Source: Schistocerca nitens
Lineage: Eukaryota; Arthropoda; Insecta; Orthoptera; Acrididae
DNA length: 64,000 bases
Assembly (NCBI RefSeq): GCF_023898315.1
Contig: NC_064616.1
Coordinates: 543,607,602-543,671,601, forward strand
Direction: 5' to 3'
In this document: piece by piece, positions 35,901-47,900 of the stretch
How the letters are laid out: every line of letters begins with the position of its first letter
Position numbering within the stretch: position 1 is the stretch's first letter
The notes under the pieces: generated by a model
Database searches by the model: none
What the model was told of the DNA's origin: nothing
Seen by the model: the letters and a program-made list of their open reading frames with translations, nothing else
Position numbers and translations under genes: made by a program

Positions 35901-38900
35901 CATATTAATGTTCCTTGTTTGGATAGTTTTTACTAGATAATGTAGGTGCATAACATTGCGCTCGTGGTACCAAGTCGGCCAAACCGCTTTCCAAGGCCCC
36001 TACATGTATGAAACGTTACCTCCCTCTGCGTATAAGTTTGGTTTGCCACTTCCGTAGACTGAGTATTTGAATTTTACGGCAGTGTAGCTTTAAGAGCAAA
36101 AAGACGCAATGTGTAGACTGTTCGCTGCAAAGCAGCGAAAACCACACGGCTTTCTAGAGCAGATAGTTAACAAAATAAGACTAGCCACACGGGTTAGTGT
36201 CATTCATGACAAGGCAAAGTGACAAATTAATTGCGTAAGACAAAGACGGTAAGACCAGTTATAAACTGTTCACTCTAATAGTTAATATAAATGAAAATGG
36301 AAAAGATACAGATGGAAAAAAGCAAGTAACTATTTATTTTTTCGAAAGTTGCTAATACGTTTATCCTGTGTGAGACAGAACGGTCAATGCCCTCATGGAA
36401 AAACGTATGCGGCTGCATATGGAACCATCACTGTACCCAAGGCGTGCACCTCGTCTTCTGAAGCAACTCGAAGGCCCTGATATCTCTCTCTCTCTTTTCT
36501 TTTTCTTTTTTCTTGTTTCTTTTTTTTTTTTTTTGGGTTGCCCCTTGTACATCAGAAGTTTCGGGAGACTATATAGATTTTAATGAAGTAAAAACGGAAC
36601 AATTTTTTTTTCATTTACTGCTCTGAGGTCACTTAACTTACCTGAAAACTATATGGAAACGCTTCGTTCAGTTTTTCATGGCAGACTTAATATTTCTCTG
36701 AAGTTCTTTTTCTATTTGTTAATCCGTTGTCATATGAAGTCACTGATTTCAGTAGTGGGTACTTTGCTTTACTAGCCAGATATATAAACGGTACGAAAAA
36801 ACACTAGTACAGATTTTAATTTCTTCATACAGTAATGTGACAAGCAGAGTAGATGAATTCAGTAGTAGAGGTGAATCACAACGACTGTTCGAAAAGTCCC
36901 CCAAATGTTACGGTGCATCCATGTATTTCGAACATGAAACTGACATATAAGTTACGAACTTGCTATCCACAATGTTTTCCTGAAGTTTATTCTCATGATA
37001 CTCGCATACAATAAGGCCTCTCAGTCACTCCACATACAGAAAAGGCTGAGGTCGCACAAAGAACTAAGCTGATATTGTCATCCGTTGTACTGAGTACGTT
37101 GACAGAAAGTTAGATGTCCGAGTAATATTAAGTAAAGAGCAGTATTTGTAGTTTATGTTCAATGTAGTTTTCTCCAGAGTGTAATTTATGGGTAAGGAAT
37201 TCAACCATATGTCAACTGACACTATGAAAGTACATGCCATCCTCCACAAATATTCGTTTTAGCTCATTTTTCTCACATTGTTAACATGATGCCAATTATT
37301 TGCGCAGAGATGCGGGTGATTTCTTCCACATTAAATAATTTTGCACTTATCGAGCACGATTTCTGTTCACTGTGTATGTACTACTTCGGCCAACATATCA
37401 GGTAAAGGCAAATTTCCTTCTACAAAGATAGCTCTATTAATTTGCAAAATATAATAGTGCTAAAAATGCCTGAAAGGTATTTTTTATTTTGTTCCAGCAT
37501 CCCAAGGAACACAACAGCGCCCTATCGTTGATGATAACGCTCCATTTTTTGATGACTTCCCAGGTTACCGGTCCACAGATGACATTTCAAAGTGAGTATC
37601 CTCATGATGACACCAATCGATGACCCGGTACTTACTTTCATTCAAGGAAGCCATGTATAAAAAGTGCCGTCACATGTACTGTGAGTAAGTTTACCCATGA
37701 GCACAGAGAAGATGCTGAGATATTCTTGCGGGCCGCTGTGGCCGAGTGGTTCTAGGCGCTTCAGTCCGGAACCGCGCTGCTGCTACGGTCGCCGGTTCGA
37801 ATCCTGCCTAGGGCAGGGATGTGTGTGATGCCCTTAGGATAGTTAGGTTTAAGTAGTCAAAGTCTAGGGGACTGATGACCTCAGATGTTAAGTCCCATGG
37901 TGCTTAGAGCCATTTTTGAGATATTCTTCCCAGTTTCTACACTCCTGGAAATGGAAAAAAGAACACATTGACACCGGTGTGTCAGACCCACCATACTTGC
38001 TCCGGACACTGCGAGAGGGCTGTACAAGCAATGATCACACGCACGGCACAGCCGACACACCAGGAACCGCGGTGTTGGCCGTCGAATGGCGCTAGCTGCG
38101 CAGCATTTGTGCACCGCCGCCGTCAGTGTCAGCCAGTTAGCCCTGGCATACGGAGCTCCATCGCAGTCTTTAACACTGGTAGCATGCCGCGACAGCGTGG
38201 ACGTGAACCGTATGTGCAGTTGACGGACTTTGAGCGAGGGCGTATAGTGGGCATGCGGGAGGCCGGGTGGACGTACCGCCGAATTGCTCAACACGTGGGG
38301 CGTGAGGTCTCCACAGTACATCGATGTTGTCGCCAGTGGTCGGCGGAAGGTGCACGTGCCCGTCGACCTGGGACCGGACCGCAGCGACGCACGGATGCAC
38401 GCCAAGACCGTAGGATCCTACGCAGTGCCGTAGGGGACCGCACCGCCACTTCCCAGCAAATTAGGGACACTGTTGCTCCTGGGGTATCGGCGAGGACCAT
38501 TCGCAACCGTCTCCATGAAGCTGGGCTACGGTCCCGCACACCGTTAGGCCGTCTTCCGCTCACGCCCCAACATCGTGCAGCCCGCCTCCAGTGGTGTCGC
38601 GACACGCGTGAATGGAGGGACGAATGGAGACGTGTCGTCTTCAGCGATGAGAGTCGCTTCTGCCTTGGTGCCAATGATGGTCGTATGCGTGTTTGGCGCC
38701 GTGCAGGTGAGCGCCACAATCAGGACTGCATACGACCGAGGCACACAGGGCTAACACCCGGCATCATGGTGTGGGGAGCGATCTCCTACACTGGCCGTAC
38801 ACCACTGGTGATCGTCGAGGGGACACTGAATAGTGCACGGTACATCAAAACCGTCATCGAACCCATCGTTCTACCATTCCTAGACCGGCAAGGGAACTTG

Positions 38901-41900
38901 CTGTTCCAACAGGACAATGCACGTCCGCATGTATCCCGTGCCACCCAACGTGCTCTAGAAGGTGTAAGTCAACTACCCTGGCCAGCAAGATCTCCGGATC
39001 TGTCCCCCATTGAGCATGTTTGGGACTGGATGAAGCGTCGTCTCACGCGGTCTGCACGTCCAGCACGAACGCTGGTCCAACTGAGGCGCCAGGTGGAAAT
39101 GGCATGGCAATCCGTTCCACAGGACTACATCCAGCATCTCTACGATCGTCTCCATGGGGGAATAGCAGCCTGCATTGCTGCGAAAGGTGGATATACACTG
39201 TACTAGTGCCGACATTGTGCATGCTCTGTTGCCTGTGTCTATGTGCCTGTGGTTCTGTCAGTGTGATCATGTGATGTATCTGACCCCAGGAATGTGTCAA
39301 TAAAGTTTCCCCTTCCTGGGACAATGAATTCACGGTGTTCTTATTTCAATTTCCAGGAGTGTATATAGTGCCAATATTTGGAACTCAAGGAGTTTGTCCA
39401 AAGATTAAGGACAATATCTGATGTCTTCTAATACCTTAGCCATGTATGCCAATGATGAACTGAATTACGTACACAACTGTAGCATCGTATCGCACACCCT
39501 TTGGCCCTGACGACAGGCGCAAGTGATCGTAATGTGGACCTACATCTACAAGGTATTCCAGATATGTTGCGACAAATTTCAAGGACTTTAAAATTTGCTG
39601 TGAGGAACCAGTCGAGGATAAGAATCCGCGTCCGGCAACGTCATCAGCGCAACAGAGCATCCAATTCATAGGAGACAAGGTGAAGGGCTTTCTACGCTGC
39701 AGATAGCTCCATCTTCTCCACTGGCGATCGTGGCAAGCCGTCGCGATCACTGAATAACAAACAATACAGTGAGACGTTCCGTCAACAGCCCTTCAGCCAC
39801 ATTTGCTGCCGAATGTGTGGCCTAGTCGCAGTCTCTGACGACTGTGATCTTCGAGGATCTGTAGCGCCATCGGATGACGTTTCTCGACACGGGTTGCAGT
39901 CCTCGATTTGGTCCTCACGACAGCTGTGGGGCGTGTGCAGCTGGAATGATCTGGAATCCCTGATACGTCTAGATACAATTCTGACAGGTGACACGTGCGT
40001 AAGCATTCTGCGTGATCACCTGCACCGTTCATGTCCACTGTGCAATCCAACGGACTTCCGCAATTCCAGCAGAAGAATGCGACACTTCACACGACCATAA
40101 TTGCTGCAGAGTAGCTCCAGGAACACTCTTATGAGTCTGAAGACTTCCACCGGCCACTAAATTCCCCAGACATGAACATTACGGAGTTTATCTTGGGTGC
40201 CTTGCAACGTGCTGTTCAGAAGAAATCTCCATCCCGTCGTACTCTTAAGGATTTATCGACAGCCCTGCAGGATTCATAGTGTCAGTGTCGTTTAGGACTA
40301 CTTCAGACGTTAATCGAGTCCATGCCACGTCGTGTAGGGGAAATTCTGCGTCCTTGCGGGGCCCTTCATGACGTTACGAAGGTGTACCAGTGCCTTGACT
40401 CTACAGTGTATAATAAGTGAGGAGTTTACAGGTTACAGTAACACAAAGCAGCGATGAATTTTGAAACCAGGCTTCAGGAACACCTGCCTATAAACAAAGG
40501 CAGATAAAGCAGTACTTTCCAATTGCAAAACATCTGTTGGCGTCTTACCATTGCCCGCCTACTATCAATAATGTGCAAGTGTTGCTGAAATTATTCTGTT
40601 GTGTACTCTTCTGTTGTAGCAGGGTGGTACAGCAAACAGTTTCGCATTATTTCAGAATACGAATTTTGCATTTCTCCCATAAGGGACGCAAACTATATTT
40701 AAATGAAGAATTTGAGATCGTTATACCCATTTTTTTGGTGTTGATGGCCTACGCACCGCCCAGCTAATCAGCAAAAATCGATCGTTGTTGGGTGTAATGA
40801 TGGTCATTTTCAAAGAAATATAATCTCGCTGCGGCGAAGTATGCTGGTGTCTCTTTTATTTTATATTTCATACCCTTATCTTTAAGGCATTTTTTAATTC
40901 TTGTTTTTCTATAATGATGACGGCTTTTTTACAAGGTGTAATTACCTCATCGGATAGATATCAGTCAACTTTAAACTTAGGTTTTGGTATGTCATATTAG
41001 ATATTACATACATTTTCATTTATAAGGCTATTTGATCTTCTGTGTGTGAATTCGGCCCTCATTATGGATAAGATATAGACTATGAATGCCAACACTCTAC
41101 TACTTGCTCTCTGGGCCCGAATACCATACTTTCGCAGTCTATATTTGTTAGCGGGAGGCTCATAGATGTTGTGACCCCCTGCATGATGTTCTGCAATGCA
41201 CCTGTTCCTAATGTGTGCGGCGTCCTATACGCATGGTAACGAATAAAGAACCTACTTGACAGCCGTTAGAGATTTTCAGCTTTTTGTCATCCTAATCGTA
41301 TTTTGCCGATGTATTTGCATCGTGTAATCATTTTAATGGACGGTGCGCAACGTGACCAGTTTCTGAAATCTAAAGATGCCTACCACAGGCGAAATGTGTC
41401 ATCGAAACTTGAAAATTAGACCGAATTTTTATCTAAAATCATACTTTGTTTGCTGTATCAGTTTACATTCCTCTGTGCATGCTGCAGATTATCTAATCCT
41501 GTCTTCACGAGCCCTACTGTATCAATACATAAGAGACTGTAGTCGTTTTCTAGATTTATTGATTAGTGTTCGTTCCAGAAACATTCTATATAGGTTTCCA
41601 CAAATCCTACATGGAAATATAAGCATATGCGGTCTTCACAGATATCTAGAATACATAGACGCGTAGATACAAGTAAATGATAAACATCATGATGTGGACC
41701 GTGTCAACTGAACAAACAAGGAACGCAATAAAGAAAGTTACATGGCTGTATGCAGGACATTTACAGGTATTTCGCATATAAATAACTAATTATCTATTTC
41801 CGAGTATTTCTCCATGATATAAGAGCAATCGATATTGAGAAACGTTATTAATGTACATTTTACGACTGTACTGGGCATTATACACTTAGAATAGTCTGGC

Positions 41901-44900
41901 TCGAGCCCCCACGTGCTATGGCACGAAAATATATATTTTGTTACACTCAGATTAATTGAGTGGCCCACAGCTGTGGCTAGTCTCATTCTTTGGCTTCATT
42001 TTTCGTCATAGGGTGCCAGCTCACACCTGTTGTGAACTGATACAAACATACAGATGGTAGTGTTACTAAGAAATACATACTGGTTACAGACTTTTCTTTG
42101 ATCGCAACAATTTGTTCCATTCAAGAACAAATATGGCCCAAATCGTTCCAAGTCTACAATATTGAGACAAGGTTACTCTAACCAAAGTGCAGCCAAGAAA
42201 ATATGTGACCAGAGTAGTACTCAAATATTTATTATATGATGGGTTTCATGGTAGGTTCCACCAACAACCCTGTTTATAAATTTCACCCAAACTATATTCT
42301 AGCTGTCGCTCAATGACCAAAGAAATTGACAGCACAATAAACTGAATAAAATCAAATATATAAAATAGCCCATGACACAACATAATCCACAAATCAGCCT
42401 AAATTCCCCTGAAACTAAATAATCCTAAACATATAAACAAAATAAAAACAAATTATACATCACCCCAAATCTAAACATTTCTTCTATGAGTACAAGAACG
42501 TATTATATGTATACCATTAAATTTCATATTCTCACCAGTCAATCTCATGGTGAACTATATCGACCCCCAACGCACCAAAAGAATTTGGTGTGTGCCCTAA
42601 TCACAATCATTATAAACAATGAAAAATGCCACTCAATTTCCCTCTCTCACATTCACATCCTATCATGCACATACAAATCATTATGAGAGTATTACCTGTG
42701 TAAATTAGCTGTCTCACAGCTTCAAGTACCACTATATTTTTACCAAGGCAAACATGAAAACCACTAGGCCATTCCGAAAATCCTTAAAAGTAAACACAAT
42801 TGTAAATAGTATAAAGCAAGCAGTACCTTGGAAAGAAAAACTTTGCTATTATACACCTGATAAATTATCCTGTAACTGCTTCCCACTCTGCCAGTGCTAT
42901 AGGGTATGACATGACCTTAATGGATTCATGTGGATTTATCCTGAGTGAATACTCAAAAGAACTCACCTTCCCAGGTTTTTCAGAAAACACATGTTTGTTT
43001 TTAATCAGTAATTGGTATAATTCTGCCTTTTCATCCTCAGATATCCCCTATGTGCCACTTAGAATGTCCCTTGACTCTTTCTTAACCTGTATCTCATCCA
43101 TTAAGCACTGTGATACATGCAAACTAGCCAACAATTCTTCATCATTGAGTGTATTTTTGAATTTAATCCTTTCCGTTCCCTCAACAGTATTAAGTTTCAC
43201 TATCTGGTCCTTACAATCTGCATATGTCTCAAATTTACTTAGGAAATCGATCCTCAACACCATAGTCTTACTTCAATTTGGGACCACCAAAAATGAGTGA
43301 CTGAATACTTCACCTCCAATGTTTACATCTAGAATTACCTCCTTTCTCACTGGTTTACTGAAAGTTCCTGTAGCATTTTTAACTCTCACCCCTGCGACCA
43401 CAAATTCCACTGTTTTCCTGTTCTTAATATGATCATAAAGGCTCTCTGCCACCCCAGTCACAGAACCTCCAGTATCCACCAAAATAGTTTCACACACCCT
43501 TGCCCCACCAACATTATCGGCTGCTCCTTTTCAATAAAATTATGCTTCAAATCTTTTTAAGCCAACAAGTCCTCTTCTATCTCGTGTATGCAATATTTAG
43601 TCATGGTGCACACTTGCTCTTCACTAAATAATTAAATATCCTTACCCCCAGAAAATGTTAAATGCAAGGCCTCTTTAATACCAGAGATTCCTACAGTCAA
43701 TCCCCCTAGCTTTCTAGCAACTCTACATTTTTCTTCCTCCCAGGTCTCTGGTATCAACTGCTGGTGCAACTTTGAAAAATTAACCCAGTCATCAGCATCA
43801 TAATCACACCCATCTTTCAAAATCCATTCGGTATATAGCTCCTCATGCTAGGCTCTCTGTTGTTAGTCATTATACACTATGAAATTTTGGATTTCATCAC
43901 TAATTGTATCATTATTCACAGTATTATTATCACCTATACCACCTTTTCCCATCATTAATAAACATTCTTCATCCAATTATTTAACATATTTATTCTCATT
44001 AACTATCTCATTGTAAGCATGTTTGAACACCTCACTTGTTTACATAAATCCCTCATTTGCCTGGCGTAATAATGCTTGCTAATCTCCCAGTCCTCAGGTG
44101 CCCACTTCTGGAAATATTTTGCCTTGGCTATCCAACAATCAAAATCAACATCACTCTCAGCTTTATTCTCCCATGCTCCCTTGAAAAAATGTGTCTGCCC
44201 AGTTTCTTCACTCATAGTATTAGCAACAGACATATACTTACCTGACTCAACAAAATCCCACACAGTTTCAATCACAATATCAACACCTGCAGCACCATTC
44301 TGCTGATTAAAAACTTCACCCACAACTACTGCTCGTTGATTGGTTACAGGAACTAGTGCCTACTCATTGGTAAATTCCCTATCCACATAAATTAACAACA
44401 TATTCTGCAGCCTTGTACGGTATATCAACACAATTACCCATGACAACATCTGATACACGATGTACTGCCTCCTCAGTATTTAATACATTCACACTGATGA
44501 AACACATAGCTTGTTGTATATCTCCATGTACAACAACATTCGAATCAGGCACTGTGGCCTCCACATAATTTATACCTCTTACCACTGGTAAAAGTTCCAT
44601 TGCATTCAGCACATTGCTATCTCTGCTCTAATTCACATAAACACTCTCAGCATCACACTACATATTTTCTCCCACAGGTTGCACAGCTGATACATTCTCA
44701 TTGCTTAACATAAGTGCCAAGCCAGTACTATTTGAATCATTATCCCCACATTTTGGTACCTTTTATTTAACAAACTGCCAACATTTATTTCTCCCTTGTG
44801 ATTCCTACATTCGCTATTATTTTTACTTCTAAACGCCTTCCTCTTATCATGCTGATTAAACCAGCCTCGAAACATTTTATCATTACCCATAATTGCCTCC

Positions 44901-47900
44901 ATTCCATGACTATTAGAAGATCTACCATTATTTCTCCCACAATTCTTTTTCCATCACATGCTCCTATTTCCTGCATGGTTTGTTGTCCCAAATTGGACCC
45001 TGTTTGGAACTAGTCTCAGTTTAATGAATTTTCCCGCTGGGGTCTCCTTGCATTAATTTGTCCTCTCTCATCTCTCTGTTCTTGCATTGGCCTTTGATCA
45101 TTCAAGTTTCCTTTTCCCCATGCACCTCTCTGGTACCACACATCATTAAATCTTTCCCTATTATCCCTCCAAGTTTCATTTTGAATTCTATATCTGCTTT
45201 CACTCCTCCTTGAATTATGGTGGTTATTACCCCAACTTACACTACTTCTTCGCTCTAATGGAGAGGGACTATTCCCTGAATTATTACCTCCTACGTTTGG
45301 CTTGTAGAACACTATCTGGCCCATCCTCTCAATAAAATCCCGGAAATTTTCTACATAGTCTGTTGAATAATGTATCAGGTCCCACTGTACATTTCGGGTA
45401 ACCTTCTCCTTAGACTAGAATTCTCAGTCAAAAATACAAACGGCCTATTCATATATACGAACTTTCTTAATTCCTCCTGACAAAATTCTCTCATAGTTAG
45501 CCTACCTCCTCTGTAAACTGGCCCATTCAAGAAGTCATTCTATAATCCGCATTGTTTTGCTTGGCTCCAATACCTATTTAGAAACCTCTGTTGAAATTAC
45601 TATATGATTTAAATTGTTCACATTTATTTGCCCCAGTCTGAGCAGAACACCCAAACAATCTTTTTACCATTTTGATTTTGCTGTTTTAAATCATACAATC
45701 AATAAAACAATCTCTGAATGCTGCCAGAAAATCTACTGCATGCTACTTGCTTTCCCTCTGAAAAGTCTTACCACTGAGTACTTGTACCATAGGCCACCCC
45801 ATACTTCCATTAGCCCCACATAATTCTATATTACTTAATCTACTGTTAACTTGTTCAGTTTCTGTATTACTCCTTACAGTAGCAGCAGCCTAATTTTCAA
45901 CTTCCTTTCCTAGGTCGCCAGCTGTCACTGCCAGCTGACCTAATAATAGAGTTCTGGTTTTATCACAACTCACAACAGTCTTCTGATCCACACCAATGAG
46001 ACCTAGCTTTGTCTCATCATTCCTTGTGTCACAGAACTGCCTCCCAGAATCCTTTCTACCCCTTAATACAACAGCGACTGCATCAATTTTAGCGTTCGAA
46101 TTGCCTTCTATCTCCTCAATTTTTTTCTGATAAATTCTCCATTGATCATTTAATTCTCTGATTTTTGCCCCCAAAGAACTTTTACATATCCCCCATATCC
46201 GTTTTTAATTCAGTCTTGCAATCCCCCATTTCAGTTTTAATTCAGATCTGAATTCCCCCATTCGGATCGTTAATGGTCTAAGCATTGCCACTACACTAGC
46301 TTCTGCTTCTTCTCCCTGTCCGTGTGGGCTATGAGGCTGACTCCCACTTCCTGTAGACTCAACATCACTAGCTGACTTCTTCATCATAATCTCGCTAAAC
46401 TTGGACTCCATAGCTAAACTGCCTGTGAGATAAAGAATTGAGAAAGTAACGCTCCTGCTACCAACACTTAGCTGCGTTGAGACTGCTGCTGCGTGACGAC
46501 TGATACCTGATTCTATCGGCCGCCATGCGGTGAAGTGAGGTGTGGTGCGGTGTGGCGTGGAACGTCTCCCACGTTGGAGGCAGAAGCGCGCACAGCTCCG
46601 GAGTGCGACGGCAAAGTCGGCGCGAGGACGTTTGGCGGCCAGCGGCGCTTCACCTCCCGCTTTGGTGGTCAAACGTCGGATTCAGCGTACTACTCGGCAA
46701 AGGGTAACACGTTTCTCCCAATCTTCTCCACTTTTAAACGCAATACTACATTCAGTACCGAGCCTGTTCAGTTAAGACAATCCCAGACGAGCCCCCATAT
46801 TCCGACAGTATTGGGCACTACACATTGAAGTTTCAATAGTTTGGCTCGAGCCCCCACGTGCTACGGCACGAAAATATATATTTTGTTACACCGAGCTTAA
46901 CTGAGTGGCCCAGAGATGTGGTTAGTCTCAATGTTCGGCTACATTTTTTGTCATAGGGTGCCGGCTCACACCCCTTAAAATTTTAAAATTCCGTCGCTAG
47001 TTTTATCTCTTTAAATTTATTTATTACCAAAACACAGTTTCTCTCAGTCTAATTCCATATTCCGAACCCTCATTCAAAATGGTACACACTATGCTAAACA
47101 GGCAATGATTGCTCGATGCATCCCTACTATCCGCATCTGTAGACACTTTGATCATATTAATCGGCCAAAGCATTGCCAATATATTAGCTTTTGATCTTTC
47201 ATAATTTAACAATTTTTTGGACTACAGTAACTTTTAAACTATTAGATATTTTTGTGGTGCGTCTAGATAATTTAGCTTTACATATGTTTCTGTCCATGAG
47301 TGCCAACCCGCACCTTCGTGTCACTCTTAGCTAAGTTTTTTTCAGCTCTTCTCTGGCATATAAATTTCTCCAAGCACACATACACGGCCATATGTGCCGC
47401 TGCCTAGCGTCCGCTCGGGTTTTTCCAAGGCCGCGTAACGCTAGCCGCTCGCCATTAGCCCATAGCAACCGCCAGCCACGTGCTCTGTGACGGGAAACTG
47501 CTGCTCTAATCTCACCCCACAGCTTGTACGCTCACAGTCTGGAAATATATTTTATGTCTATGAAACATCTTACGTTCATCGGTAGATTGACAAAGAGTTT
47601 TATAGCTCAGTATTTCACCCACTCCTCTGCCAAAGTTAGACTGAGTAAAGGATATTGCAGATCATTAGTTTCCTTCTAGTGTTGTAAAATTGGTATGGAC
47701 TGTTGATAACAAATTACATAAATAAATAAATTTGCTATGAAGCTGTGGTTAATATTCGCAGTTGCTAATTATATGAGGGTGAACTCCAGCAAATCTAGTT
47801 AGCACGAATTTATTTGAAATGTAAGCTTTCCGATTAAGTTCCAATGCAATCTGTCTTATGCACCACCCATTGCCCACCTTAACGAAAAACACAGTTATAC

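Larger units (their letters stand above)
41866..46970 (-). mobile_element. truncated Ty3/gypsy-like LTR retrotransposon (gag - protease - start of RT)
   Basis: Short direct repeats at about 41866-42025 and 46801-46970 share GGCTCGAGCCCCCACGTGCT, ATGGCACGAAAATATATATT and the end GGTGCC(A/G)GCTCACA. In minus orientation they start TGTGAGC. A tRNA-Pro-type primer-binding site follows the 5' LTR. The interior runs, minus strand, gag from 46411, basic nucleocapsid-like region near 45016-45324, protease near 43048-43497, then the first residues of RT at about 42880-43045, where coding stops. RNase H and integrase are missing. In-frame stops show it is dead. No target duplication was found; the outer LTR ends are uncertain by several bases. 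Confidence 0.75.

Noticed and set aside
37650..37690. Extra small exon with donor GTGAGTAAG near 37687
   Set aside because: The short frame before it (starting at ATGTATAAAAAG) has no acceptor upstream and would break the frame between exons 2 and 3.
37968..38183. N-terminal extension of the Tc1 transposase to 412 residues
   Set aside because: The extra 72 codons run through the element's terminal region; the Met at 38184 gives the normal 340-residue length and starts just before the helix-turn-helix.
37881..38744. Antisense open frames across the Tc1 element (also 60432-61251 and 61480-61831)
   Set aside because: They mirror the GC-rich transposase gene, repeat in both copies and show no protein features.
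46412..46828. Arg-rich open frames on both strands in a GC-rich block
   Set aside because: They lie in the leader of the LTR element between primer site and gag start and are explained by base composition.
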